A stretch of DNA of 64,000 nucleotides from Ursus arctos (taxonomy: Eukaryota > Chordata > Mammalia > Carnivora > Ursidae). The stretch covers positions 1 through 64,000 of the forward strand of contig NW_026622771.1 in NCBI RefSeq assembly GCF_023065955.2, written 5' to 3'. Positions 10,187 through 23,637 of this stretch are shown here, in pieces. A program made the position numbers and the translations under genes. The notes under the pieces were generated by a model. The model made no database searches, was not told where the DNA came from, and saw only the letters and a program-made list of their open reading frames with translations. How positions within the stretch are numbered: the first letter of the stretch is position 1; each line of letters begins with the position of its first letter.

Positions 10187-11869
10187 GTAGTGGGAAGCAT
10201 TCAGATAAGTGCGTTTCTCAGCATAAAGAAATGATTGTACACTTAACATTTGGGAAGAATTCTGTGGAAACCATCTGAAACTCACATTTTCTCTCATGAA
10301 CCTGGAAGCATTGGCTCAAGGGTGAGGGAACATGTGACTCAGTGCGGTTTCCTAAACCCTGAGCACCGAGCCTCTGGTTAGAGAATGCCACTTCAAGCAT
10401 CCTGATGCATGGAGAGAGAAGTTTTGTCAACTATCTGTATTGAACGGTAAGAGAAGTGCCCTGCCGAGAACACTAAGAGAGAGCGCCATCTAGAGACAAC
10501 CTTCCAACTTCCATCTACCTTCATGAAGATGGATGTATTTTCCAAAAGTTTGTATTAAAACACAAGGCACGTGCTGTATGCTCACATAAGAACACCCTTT
10601 GTAGAAGATCTTCCAACTCACATCTTCTGTAATGAAGATGGAAGTACTTGCAGAAGTGTGAGTGAACGCATCAGGAGAGGTTCTAGCTAAGTAGCATTGA
10701 GAACCAAGTCTGTGTTGTAGGAAGGCAACAACGATCTAACGTCGTTACCCATGAATACGCACGCATTTCCCAAAACGTGTGTTGAAACTTCAGGAAAATG
10801 CCATAGACGTAACCCTCAGTAAGGAGAGGGAATGCAAAGTGTCTTCTACCTCCCGTCTGTCACGATGATGGAAGCTTGTTTCAGAGTGTGAATTTAAGGG
10901 TAAGGAAAGGGCCGTTAACCGATCTTTGAGAAAGATCACTGTATCGAAGCCATCTTCCATCTCACATCTTCGGATGTGAAGATGAAAACTTTTGCACAGG
11001 GGTGTAAGGAAATATAAGGAAAGTGCCACAGACTGAAATCTATGAAAGAACGCCGTACAGAAAGCATCTTGCATCCCGCAATCTTCAGTCATGAGAACGG
11101 AAGCATGTGCAAAAGTGTACAAAAACATCAACATAAAGCACTTTGCTTAACGTGGTAGAAGAACACTGTGCAGCCACCATGTCTCAACTCATCACTCCTG
11201 TCGTGAAGATGGAGCTTTGTAAGGAAAGGGTAGTTAAGCAATCTTTGAGAAAGAATACTGTGTCGAAGCCATCTTCCCTCTCACGTCTTCAGACGTGAAT
11301 ACGTAACCGTTTGCACAGGGGTGTAAGGAAATATAAGGAAAGTGCCACAGACTGAAATCTATGAAAGAACGCCGTACACAAAGCATCTTGCATGCCACAA
11401 TCTTCAGTCATGAGAACGGAAGCATGGGTAAAAGTGTGGAGGAAAACATCAACAGAAAGCAGTTTGCTTAACTCTGTAGAAGGGCACTCTGCAAGCCACC
11501 ACGTCTCAACTCACCACTCCTGTGGTGAAGATGGAAGCCTTGGCAAGAGTGTGCACGAGCACATAACGAAAGGGCCGTCCAGTTAATTCTGAGACCCAAA
11601 TCTGTGTAGATAGACTACAACACCGAACCCACCTCCTGACGAATGAATCAACCAGGGATTTCTTCCCTGTGTGTGGAACCTTAAGGAAAGTGCCATAAAC
11701 TTAACAGGAGATGAGAACACTGGATCGATTGCTTCTTACAACCCACGGCTTCTCTCTCGTAGACATAAACATTTGCCACGTTGGGTTGAAAGCAGAAGGA
11801 AAGTGGCTGAGACTTTGCTTCGAGAGAGGATCTTACCAAATCGATCCTTCGAGGCATGTCTTCTATCGT
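10187..11869 (+). repeat. U7: type A unit, 1683 bp, mixed subtype
   Basis: Combines cgaagcc in M7 (as in even units here) with cacataacg in M13 (as in odd units), so it looks like an exchange between the two subtypes somewhere between M7 and M13. Confidence 0.93.
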
Positions 11870-13552
11870 GTAGTGGGAAGCATTCAGATAAGTGCGTTTC
11901 TCAGCATAAAGAAATGATTGTACACTTAACATTTGGGAAGAATTCTGTGGAAACCATCTGAAACTCACATTTTCTCTCATGAACCTGGAAGCATTGGCTC
12001 AAGGGTGAGGGAACATGTGACTCAGTGCGGTTTCCTAAACCCTGAGCACCGAGCCTCTGGTTAGAGAATGCCACTTCAAGCATCCTGATGCATGGAGAGA
12101 GAAGTTTTGTCAACTATCTGTATTGAACGGTAAGAGAAGTGCCCTGCCGAGAACACTAAGAGAGAGCGCCATCTAGAGACAACCTTCCAACTTCCATCTA
12201 CCTTCATGAAGATGGATGTATTTTCCAAAAGTTTGTATTAAAACACAAGGCACGTGCTGTATGCTCACATAAGAACACCCTTTGTAGAAGATCTTCCAAC
12301 TCACATCTTCTGTAATGAAGATGGAAGTACTTGCAGAAGTGTGAGTGAACGCATCAGGAGAGGTTCTAGCTAAGTAGCATTGAGAACCAAGTCTGTGTTG
12401 TAGGAAGGCAACAACGATCTAACGTCGTTACCCATGAATACGCACGCATTTCCCAAAACGTGTGTTGAAACTTCAGGAAAATGCCATAGACGTAACCCTC
12501 AGTAAGGAGAGGGAATGCAAAGTGTCTTCTACCTCCCGTCTGTCACGATGATGGAAGCTTGTTTCAGAGTGTGAATTTAAGGGTAAGGAAAGGGCCGTTA
12601 ACCGATCTTTGAGAAAGATCACTGTATCGAAGCCATCTTCCATCTCACATCTTCGGATGTGAAGATGAAAACTTTTGCACAGGGGTGTAAGGAAATATAA
12701 GGAAAGTGCCACAGACTGAAATCTATGAAAGAACGCCGTACAGAAAGCATCTTGCATCCCGCAATCTTCAGTCATGAGAACGGAAGCATGTGCAAAAGTG
12801 TACAAAAACATCAACATAAAGCACTTTGCTTAACGTGGTAGAAGAACACTGTGCAGCCACCATGTCTCAACTCATCACTCCTGTCGTGAAGATGGAGCTT
12901 TGTAAGGAAAGGGTAGTTAAGCAATCTTTGAGAAAGAATACTGTGTCGAAGCCATCTTCCCTCTCACGTCTTCAGACGTGAATACGTAACCGTTTGCACA
13001 GGGGTGTAAGGAAATATAAGGAAAGTGCCACAGACTGAAATCTATGAAAGAACGCCGTACACAAAGCATCTTGCATGCCACAATCTTCAGTCATGAGAAC
13101 GGAAGCATGGGTAAAAGTGTGGAGGAAAACATCAACAGAAAGCAGTTTGCTTAACTCTGTAGAAGGGCACTCTGCAAGCCACCACGTCTCAACTCACCAC
13201 TCCTGTGGTGAAGATGGAAGCCTTGGCAAGAGTGTGCACGAGCACGTAACGAAAGGGCCGTCCAGTTAATTCTGAGACCCAAATCTGTGTAGATAGACTA
13301 CAACACCGAACCCACCTCCTGACGAATGAATCAACCAGGGATTTCTTCCCTGTGTGTGGAACCTTAAGGAAAGTGCCATAAACTTAACAGGAGATGAGAA
13401 CACTGGATCGATTGCTTCTTACAACCCACGGCTTCTCTCTCGTAGACATAAACATTTGCCACGTTGGGTTGAAAGCAGAAGGAAAGTGGCTGAGACTTTG
13501 CTTCGAGAGAGGATCTTACCAAATCGATCCTTCGAGGCATGTCTTCTATCGT
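11870..13552 (+). repeat. U8: type A unit, 1683 bp
   Basis: Same marker set as U2 and U6. Confidence 0.93.
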
Positions 13553-15227
13553 GTAGTGGGAAGCATTCAGATAAGTGCGTTTCTCAGCATAAAGAAATGA
13601 TTGTACACTTAACATTTGGGAAGAATTCTGTGGAAACCATCTGAAACTCACATTTTCTCTCATGAACCTGGAAGCATTGGCTCAAGGGTGAGGGAACATG
13701 TGACTCAGTGCGGTTTCCTAAACCCTGAGCACCGAGCCTCTGGTTAGAGAATGCCACTTCAAGCATCCTGATGCATGGAGAGAGAAGTTTTGTCAACTAT
13801 CTGTATTGAACGGTAAGAGAAGTGCCCTGCCGAGAACACTGAGAGAGCGCCATCTAGAGACAACCTTCCAACTTCCATCTACCTTCATGAAGATGGATGT
13901 ATTTTCCAAAAGTTTGTATTAAAACACAAGGCACGTGCTGTATGCTCACATAAGAACACCCTTTGTAGAAGATCTTCCAACTCACATCTTCTGTAATGAA
14001 GATGGAAGTACTTGCAGAAGTGTGAGTGAACGCATCAGGAGAGGTTCTAGCTAAGTAGCATTGAGAACCAAGTCTGTGTTGTAGGAAGGCAACAACGATC
14101 TAACGTCGTTACCCATGAATACGCACGCATTTCCCAAAACGTGTGTTGAAACTTCAGGAAAATGCCATAGACGTAACCCTCAGTAAGGAGAGGGAATGCA
14201 AAGTGTCTTCTACCTCCCGTCTGTCACGATGATGGAAGCTTGTTTCAGAGTGTGAATTTAAGGGTAAGGAAAGGGCCGTTAACCGATCTTTGAGAAAGAT
14301 CACTGTATCGAAGCCATCTTCCATCTCACATCTTCGGATGTGAAGATGAAAACTTTTGCACAGGGGTGTAAGGAAATATAAGGAAAGTGCCACAGACTGA
14401 AATCTATGAAAGAACGCCGTACAGAAAGCATCTTGCATCCCGCAATCTTCAGTCATGAGAACGGAAGCATGTGCAAAAGTGTACAAAAACATCAACATAA
14501 AGCACTTTGCTTAACGTGGTAGAAGAACACTGTGCAGCCACCATGTCTCAACTCATCACTCCTGTCGTGAAGATGGAGCTTTGTAAGGAAAGGGTAGTTA
14601 AGCAATCTTTGAGAAAGAATACTGTGTCGAAGCCATCTTCCCTCTCACGTCTTCAGACGTGAATACGTAACCGTTTGCACAGGGGTGTAAGGAAATATAA
14701 GGAAAGTGCCACAGACTGAAATCTATGAAAGAACGCCGTACACAAAGCATCTTGCATGCCACAATCTTCAGTCATGAGAACGGAAGCATGGGTAAAAGTG
14801 TGGAGGAAAACATCAACAGAAAGCAGTTTGCTTAACTCTGTAGAAGGGCACTCTGCAAGCCACCACGTCTCAACTCACCACTCCTGTGGTGAAGATGGAA
14901 GCCTTGGCAAGAGTGTGCACGAGCACGTAAAGAAAGGGCCGTCCAGTTAATTCTGAGACCCAAATCTGTGTAGATAGACTACAACACCGAACCCACCTCC
15001 TGACGAATGAATCAACCAGGGATTTCTTCCCTGTGTGTGAACCTTAAGGAAAGAGCCATAAACTTAACAGGAGATGAGAACACTGGATCGATTGCTTCTT
15101 ACAACCCACGGCTTCTCTCTCGTAGACATAAACATTTGCCACGTTGGGTTGAAAGCAGAAGGAAAGTGGCTGAGACTTTGCTTCGAGAGAGGATCTTACC
15201 AAATCGATCCTTCGAGGCATGTCTTGT
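13553..15227 (+). repeat. U9: type A unit with three deletions, 1675 bp
   Basis: It is 8 bp short: 2 bp in M3, 1 bp in M14 (tgtgaacc) and the 5-bp ctatc deletion in M15. M13 reads cacgtaaag. The same combination and length recur in U17 and U24. Confidence 0.93.
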
Positions 15228-16910
15228 GTAGTGGGAAGCATTCAGATAAGTGCGTTTCTCAGCATAAAGAAATGATTGTACACTTAACATTTGGAAAGAA
15301 TTCTGTGGAAACCATCTGAAACTCACATTTTCTCTCATGAACCTGGAAGCATTGGCTCAAGGGTGAGGGAACATGTGACTCAGTGCGGTTTCCTAAACCC
15401 TGAGCACCGAGCCTCTGGTTAGAGAATGCCACTTCAAGCATCCTGATGCATGGAGAGAGAAGTTTTGTCAACTATCTGTATTGAACGGTAAGAGAAGTGC
15501 CCTGCCGAGAACACTAAGAGAGAGCGCCATCTAGAGACAACCTTCCAACTTCCATCTACCTTCATGAAGATGGATGTATTTTCCAAAAGTTTGTATTAAA
15601 ACACAAGGCACGTGCTGTATGCTCACATAAGAACACCCTTTGTAGAAGATCTTCCAACTCACATCTTCTGTAATGAAGATGGAAGTACTTGCAGAAGTGT
15701 GAGTGAACGCATCAGGAGAGGTTCTAGCTAAGTAGCATTGAGAACCAAGTCTGTGTTGTAGGAAGGCAACAACGATCTAACGTCGTTACCCATGAATACG
15801 CACGCATTTCCCAAAACGTGTGTTGAAACTTCAGGAAAATGCCATAGACGTAACCCTCAGTAAGGAGAGGGAATGCAAAGTGTCTTCTACCTCCCGTCTG
15901 TCACGATGATGGAAGCTTGTTTCAGAGTGTGAATTTAAGGGTAAGGAAAGGGCCGTTAACCGATCTTTGAGAAAGATCACTGTATCAAAGCCATCTTCCA
16001 TCTCACATCTTCGGATGTGAAGATGAAAACTTTTGCACAGGGGTGTAAGGAAATATAAGGAAAGTGCCACAGACTGAAATCTATGAAAGAACGCCGTACA
16101 GAAAGCATCTTGCATCCCGCAATCTTCAGTCATGAGAACGGAAGCATGTGCAAAAGTGTACAAAAACATCAACATAAAGCACTTTGCTTAACGTGGTAGA
16201 AGAACACTGTGCAGCCACCATGTCTCAACTCATCACTCCTGTCGTGAAGATGGAGCTTTGTAAGGAAAGGGTAGTTAAGCAATCTTTGAGAAAGAATACT
16301 GTGTCGAAGCCATCTTCCCTCTCACGTCTTCAGACGTGAATACGTAACCGTTTGCACAGGGGTGTAAGGAAATATAAGGAAAGTGCCACAGACTGAAATC
16401 TATGAAAGAACGCCGTACACAAAGCATCTTGCATGCCACAATCTTCAGTCATGAGAACGGAAGCATGGGTAAAAGTGTGGAGGAAAACATCAACAGAAAG
16501 CAGTTTGCTTAACTCTGTAGAAGGGCACTCTGCAAGCCACCACGTCTCAACTCACCACTCCTGTGGTGAAGATGGAAGCCTTGGCAAGAGTGTGCACGAG
16601 CACATAACGAAAGGGCCGTCCAGTTAATTCTGAGACCCAAATCTGTGTAGATAGACTACAACACCGAACCCACCTCCTGACGAATGAATCAACCAGGGAT
16701 TTCTTCCCTGTGTGTGGAACCTTAAGGAAAGTGCCATAAACTTAACAGGAGATGAGAACACTGGATCGATTGCTTCTTACAACCCACGGCTTCTCTCTCG
16801 TAGACATAAACATTTGCCACGTTGGGTTGAAAGCAGAAGGAAAGTGGCTGAGACTTTGCTTCGAGAGAGGATCTTACCAAATCGATCCTTCGAGGCATGT
16901 CTTCTATCGT
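15228..16910 (+). repeat. U10: type A unit, 1683 bp
   Basis: Marker set as in U1 (ggaaag, full M3, caaagcc, cacataacg, tgtggaacc, cttctatcg). Confidence 0.93.
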
Positions 16911-18593
16911 GTAGTGGGAAGCATTCAGATAAGTGCGTTTCTCAGCATAAAGAAATGATTGTACACTTAACATTTGGGAAGAATTCTGTGGAAACCATCT
17001 GAAACTCACATTTTCTCTCATGAACCTGGAAGCATTGGCTCAAGGGTGAGGGAACATGTGACTCAGTGCGGTTTCCTAAACCCTGAGCACCGAGCCTCTG
17101 GTTAGAGAATGCCACTTCAAGCATCCTGATGCATGGAGAGAGAAGTTTTGTCAACTATCTGTATTGAACGGTAAGAGAAGTGCCCTGCCGAGAACACTAA
17201 GAGAGAGCGCCATCTAGAGACAACCTTCCAACTTCCATCTACCTTCATGAAGATGGATGTATTTTCCAAAAGTTTGTATTAAAACACAAGGCACGTGCTG
17301 TATGCTCACATAAGAACACCCTTTGTAGAAGATCTTCCAACTCACATCTTCTGTAATGAAGATGGAAGTACTTGCAGAAGTGTGAGTGAACGCATCAGGA
17401 GAGGTTCTAGCTAAGTAGCATTGAGAACCAAGTCTGTGTTGTAGGAAGGCAACAACGATCTAACGTCGTTACCCATGAATACGCACGCATTTCCCAAAAC
17501 GTGTGTTGAAACTTCAGGAAAATGCCATAGACGTAACCCTCAGTAAGGAGAGGGAATGCAAAGTGTCTTCTACCTCCCGTCTGTCACGATGATGGAAGCT
17601 TGTTTCAGAGTGTGAATTTAAGGGTAAGGAAAGGGCCGTTAACCGATCTTTGAGAAAGATCACTGTATCGAAGCCATCTTCCATCTCACATCTTCGGATG
17701 TGAAGATGAAAACTTTTGCACAGGGGTGTAAGGAAATATAAGGAAAGTGCCACAGACTGAAATCTATGAAAGAACGCCGTACAGAAAGCATCTTGCATCC
17801 CGCAATCTTCAGTCATGAGAACGGAAGCATGTGCAAAAGTGTACAAAAACATCAACATAAAGCACTTTGCTTAACGTGGTAGAAGAACACTGTGCAGCCA
17901 CCATGTCTCAACTCATCACTCCTGTCGTGAAGATGGAGCTTTGTAAGGAAAGGGTAGTTAAGCAATCTTTGAGAAAGAATACTGTGTCGAAGCCATCTTC
18001 CCTCTCACGTCTTCAGACGTGAATACGTAACCGTTTGCACAGGGGTGTAAGGAAATATAAGGAAAGTGCCACAGACTGAAATCTATGAAAGAACGCCGTA
18101 CACAAAGCATCTTGCATGCCACAATCTTCAGTCATGAGAACGGAAGCATGGGTAAAAGTGTGGAGGAAAACATCAACAGAAAGCAGTTTGCTTAACTCTG
18201 TAGAAGGGCACTCTGCAAGCCACCACGTCTCAACTCACCACTCCTGTGGTGAAGATGGAAGCCTTGGCAAGAGTGTGCACGAGCACGTAACGAAAGGGCC
18301 GTCCAGTTAATTCTGAGACCCAAATCTGTGTAGATAGACTACAACACCGAACCCACCTCCTGACGAATGAATCAACCAGGGATTTCTTCCCTGTGTGTGG
18401 AACCTTAAGGAAAGTGCCATAAACTTAACAGGAGATGAGAACACTGGATCGATTGCTTCTTACAACCCACGGCTTCTCTCTCGTAGACATAAACATTTGC
18501 CACGTTGGGTTGAAAGCAGAAGGAAAGTGGCTGAGACTTTGCTTCGAGAGAGGATCTTACCAAATCGATCCTTCGAGGCATGTCTTCTATCGT
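16911..18593 (+). repeat. U11: type A unit, 1683 bp
   Basis: Marker set as in U2. Confidence 0.93.
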
Positions 18594-20274
18594 GTAGTGG
18601 GAAGCATTCAGATAAGTGCGTTTCTCAGCATAAAGAAATGATTGTACACTTAACATTTGGGAAGAATTCTGTGGAAACCATCTGAAACTCACATTTTCTC
18701 TCATGAACCTGGAAGCATTGGCTCAAGGGTGAGGGAACATGTGACTCAGTGCGGTTTCCTAAACCCTGAGCACCGAGCCTCTGGTTAGAGAATGCCACTT
18801 CAAGCATCCTGATGCATGGAGAGAGAAGTTTTGTCAACTATCTGTATTGAACGGTAAGAGAAGTGCCCTGCCGAGAACACTGAGAGAGCGCCATCTAGAG
18901 ACAACCTTCCAACTTCCATCTACCTTCATGAAGATGGATGTATTTTCCAAAAGTTTGTATTAAAACACAAGGCACGTGCTGTATGCTCACATAAGAACAC
19001 CCTTTGTAGAAGATCTTCCAACTCACATCTTCTGTAATGAAGATGGAAGTACTTGCAGAAGTGTGAGTGAACGCATCAGGAGAGGTTCTAGCTAAGTAGC
19101 ATTGAGAACCAAGTCTGTGTTGTAGGAAGGCAACAACGATCTAACGTCGTTACCCATGAATACGCACGCATTTCCCAAAACGTGTGTTGAAACTTCAGGA
19201 AAATGCCATAGACGTAACCCTCAGTAAGGAGAGGGAATGCAAAGTGTCTTCTACCTCCCGTCTGTCACGATGATGGAAGCTTGTTTCAGAGTGTGAATTT
19301 AAGGGTAAGGAAAGGGCCGTTAACCGATCTTTGAGAAAGATCACTGTATCAAAGCCATCTTCCATCTCACATCTTCGGATGTGAAGATGAAAACTTTTGC
19401 ACAGGGGTGTAAGGAAATATAAGGAAAGTGCCACAGACTGAAATCTATGAAAGAACGCCGTACAGAAAGCATCTTGCATCCCGCAATCTTCAGTCATGAG
19501 AACGGAAGCATGTGCAAAAGTGTACAAAAACATCAACATAAAGCACTTTGCTTAACGTGGTAGAAGAACACTGTGCAGCCACCATGTCTCAACTCATCAC
19601 TCCTGTCGTGAAGATGGAGCTTTGTAAGGAAAGGGTAGTTAAGCAATCTTTGAGAAAGAATACTGTGTCGAAGCCATCTTCCCTCTCACGTCTTCAGACG
19701 TGAATACGTAACCGTTTGCACAGGGGTGTAAGGAAATATAAGGAAAGTGCCACAGACTGAAATCTATGAAAGAACGCCGTACACAAAGCATCTTGCATGC
19801 CACAATCTTCAGTCATGAGAACGGAAGCATGGGTAAAAGTGTGGAGGAAAACATCAACAGAAAGCAGTTTGCTTAACTCTGTAGAAGGGCACTCTGCAAG
19901 CCACCACGTCTCAACTCACCACTCCTGTGGTGAAGATGGAAGCCTTGGCAAGAGTGTGCACGAGCACGTAACGAAAGGGCCGTCCAGTTAATTCTGAGAC
20001 CCAAATCTGTGTAGATAGACTACAACACCGAACCCACCTCCTGACGAATGAATCAACCAGGGATTTCTTCCCTGTGTGTGGAACCTTAAGGAAAGTGCCA
20101 TAAACTTAACAGGAGATGAGAACACTGGATCGATTGCTTCTTACAACCCACGGCTTCTCTCTCGTAGACATAAACATTTGCCACGTTGGGTTGAAAGCAG
20201 AAGGAAAGTGGCTGAGACTTTGCTTCGAGAGAGGATCTTACCAAATCGATCCTTCGAGGCATGTCTTCTATCGT
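18594..20274 (+). repeat. U12: type A unit, 1681 bp
   Basis: Like U3 in M3 and M7 (2-bp deletion, caaagcc), but M13 reads cacgtaacg. Confidence 0.93.
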
Positions 20275-21957
20275 GTAGTGGGAAGCATTCAGATAAGTGC
20301 GTTTCTCAGCATAAAGAAATGATTGTACACTTAACATTTGGGAAGAATTCTGTGGAAACCATCTGAAACTCACATTTTCTCTCATGAACCTGGAAGCATT
20401 GGCTCAAGGGTGAGGGAACATGTGACTCAGTGCGGTTTCCTAAACCCTGAGCACCGAGCCTCTGGTTAGAGAATGCCACTTCAAGCATCCTGATGCATGG
20501 AGAGAGAAGTTTTGTCAACTATCTGTATTGAACGGTAAGAGAAGTGCCCTGCCGAGAACACTAAGAGAGAGCGCCATCTAGAGACAACCTTCCAACTTCC
20601 ATCTACCTTCATGAAGATGGATGTATTTTCCAAAAGTTTGTATTAAAACACAAGGCACGTGCTGTATGCTCACATAAGAACACCCTTTGTAGAAGATCTT
20701 CCAACTCACATCTTCTGTAATGAAGATGGAAGTACTTGCAGAAGTGTGAGTGAACGCCTCAGGAGAGGTTCTAGCTAAGTAGCATTGAGAACCAAGTCTG
20801 TGTTGTAGGAAGGCAACAACGATCTAACGTCGTTACCCATGAATACGCACGCATTTCCCAAAACGTGTGTTGAAACTTCAGGAAAATGCCATAGACGTAA
20901 CCCTCAGTAAGGAGAGGGAATGCAAAGTGTCTTCTACCTCCCGTCTGTCACGATGATGGAAGCTTGTTTCAGAGTGTGAATTTAAGGGTAAGGAAAGGGC
21001 CGTTAACCGATCTTTGAGAAAGATCACTGTATCGAAGCCATCTTCCATCTCACATCTTCGGATGTGAAGATGAAAACTTTTGCACAGGGGTGTAAGGAAA
21101 TATAAGGAAAGTGCCACAGACTGAAATCTATGAAAGAACGCCGTACAGAAAGCATCTTGCATCCCGCAATCTTCAGTCATGAGAACGGAAGCATGTGCAA
21201 AAGTGTACAAAAACATCAACATAAAGCACTTTGCTTAACGTGGTAGAAGAACACTGTGCAGCCACCATGTCTCAACTCATCACTCCTGTCGTGAAGATGG
21301 AGCTTTGTAAGGAAAGGGTAGTTAAGCAATCTTTGAGAAAGAATACTGTGTCGAAGCCATCTTCCCTCTCACGTCTTCAGACGTGAATACGTAACCGTTT
21401 GCACAGGGGTGTAAGGAAATATAAGGAAAGTGCCACAGACTGAAATCTATGAAAGAACGCCGTACACAAAGCATCTTGCATGCCACAATCTTCAGTCATG
21501 AGAACGGAAGCATGGGTAAAAGTGTGGAGGAAAACATCAACAGAAAGCAGTTTGCTTAACTCTGTAGAAGGGCACTCTGCAAGCCACCACGTCTCAACTC
21601 ACCACTCCTGTGGTGAAGATGGAAGCCTTGGCAAGAGTGTGCACGAGCACGTAACGAAAGGGCCGTCCAGTTAATTCTGAGACCCAAATCTGTGTAGATA
21701 GACTACAACACCGAACCCACCTCCTGACGAATGAATCAACCAGGGATTTCTTCCCTGTGTGTGGAACCTTAAGGAAAGTGCCATAAACTTAACAGGAGAT
21801 GAGAACACTGGATCGATTGCTTCTTACAACCCACGGCTTCTCTCTCGTAGACATAAACATTTGCCACGTTGGGTTGAAAGCAGAAGGAAAGTGGCTGAGA
21901 CTTTGCTTCGAGAGAGGATCTTACCAAATCGATCCTTCGAGGCATGTCTTCTATCGT
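20275..21957 (+). repeat. U13: type A unit, 1683 bp, rare M5 variant
   Basis: Marker set as in U2 plus gaacgcctc in M5 (C at 20758), a change otherwise seen only in U27. Confidence 0.93.
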
Positions 21958-23637
21958 GTAGTGGGAAGCATTCAGATAAGTGCGTTTCTCAGCATAAAGA
22001 AATGATTGTACACTTAACATTTGGGAAGAATTCTGTGGAAACCATCTGAAACTCACATTTTCTCTCATGAACCTGGAAGCATTGGCTCAAGGGTGAGGGA
22101 ACATGTGACTCAGTGCGGTTTCCTAAACCCTGAGCACCGAGCCTCTGGTTAGAGAATGCCACTTCAAGCATCCTGATGCATGGAGAGAGAAGTTTTGTCA
22201 ACTATCTGTATTGAACGGTAAGAGAAGTGCCCTGCCGAGAACACTGAGAGAGCGCCATCTAGAGACAACCTTCCAACTTCCATCTACCTTCATGAAGATG
22301 GATGTATTTTCCAAAAGTTTGTATTAAAACACAAGGCACGTGCTGTATGCTCACATAAGAACACCCTTTGTAGAAGATCTTCCAACTCACATCTTCTGTA
22401 ATGAAGATGGAAGTACTTGCAGAAGTGTGAGTGAACGCATCAGGAGAGGTTCTAGCTAAGTAGCATTGAGAACCAAGTCTGTGTTGTAGGAAGGCAACAA
22501 CGATCTAACGTCGTTACCCATGAATACGCACGCATTTCCCAAAACGTGTGTTGAAACTTCAGGAAAATGCCATAGACGTAACCCTCAGTAAGGAGAGGGA
22601 ATGCAAAGTGTCTTCTACCTCCCGTCTGTCACGATGATGGAAGCTTGTTTCAGAGTGTGAATTTAAGGGTAAGGAAAGGGCCGTTAACCGATCTTTGAGA
22701 AAGATCACTGTATCAAAGCCATCTTCCATCTCACATCTTCGGATGTGAAGATGAAAACTTTTGCACAGGGGTGTAAGGAAATATAAGGAAAGTGCCACAG
22801 ACTGAAATCTATGAAAGAACGCCGTACAGAAAGCATCTTGCATCCCGCAATCTTCAGTCATGAGAACGGAAGCATGTGCAAAAGTGTACAAAAACATCAA
22901 CATAAAGCACTTTGCTTAACGTGGTAGAAGAACACTGTGCAGCCACCATGTCTCAACTCATCACTCCTGTCGTGAAGATGGAGCTTTGTAAGGAAAGGGT
23001 AGTTAAGCAATCTTTGAGAAAGAATACTGTGTCGAAGCCATCTTCCCTCTCACGTCTTCAGACGTGAATACGTAACCGTTTGCACAGGGGTGTAAGGAAA
23101 TATAAGGAAAGTGCCACAGACTGAAATCTATGAAAGAACGCCGTACACAAAGCATCTTGCATGCCACAATCTTCAGTCATGAGAACGGAAGCATGGGTAA
23201 AAGTGTGGAGGAAAACATCAACAGAAAGCAGTTTGCTTAACTCTGTAGAAGGGCACTCTGCAAGCCACCACGTCTCAACTCACCACTCCTGTGGTGAAGA
23301 TGGAAGCCTTGGCAAGAGTGTGCACGAGCACGTAACGAAAGGGCCGTCCAGTTAATTCTGAGACCCAAATCTGTGTAGATAGACTACAACACCGAACCCA
23401 CCTCCTGACGAATGAATCAACCAGGGATTTCTTCCCTGTGTGTGAACCTTAAGGAAAGAGCCATAAACTTAACAGGAGATGAGAATACTGGATCGATTGC
23501 TTCTTACAACCCACGGCTTCTCTCTCGTAGACATAAACATTTGCCACGTTGGGTTGAAAGCAGAAGGAAAGTGGCTGAGACTTTGCTTCGAGAGAGGATC
23601 TTACCAAATCGATCCTTCGAGGGATGTCTTCTAACGT
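21958..23637 (+). repeat. U14: type A unit leading into B-type sequence, 1680 bp
   Basis: 2-bp deletion in M3 and caaagcc in M7, the last unit with caaagcc. Its M14-M15 carry the B-linked haplotype: tgtgaacc, gagcc, gaatactgg, ggatgtc and cttctaacg. Confidence 0.92.
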
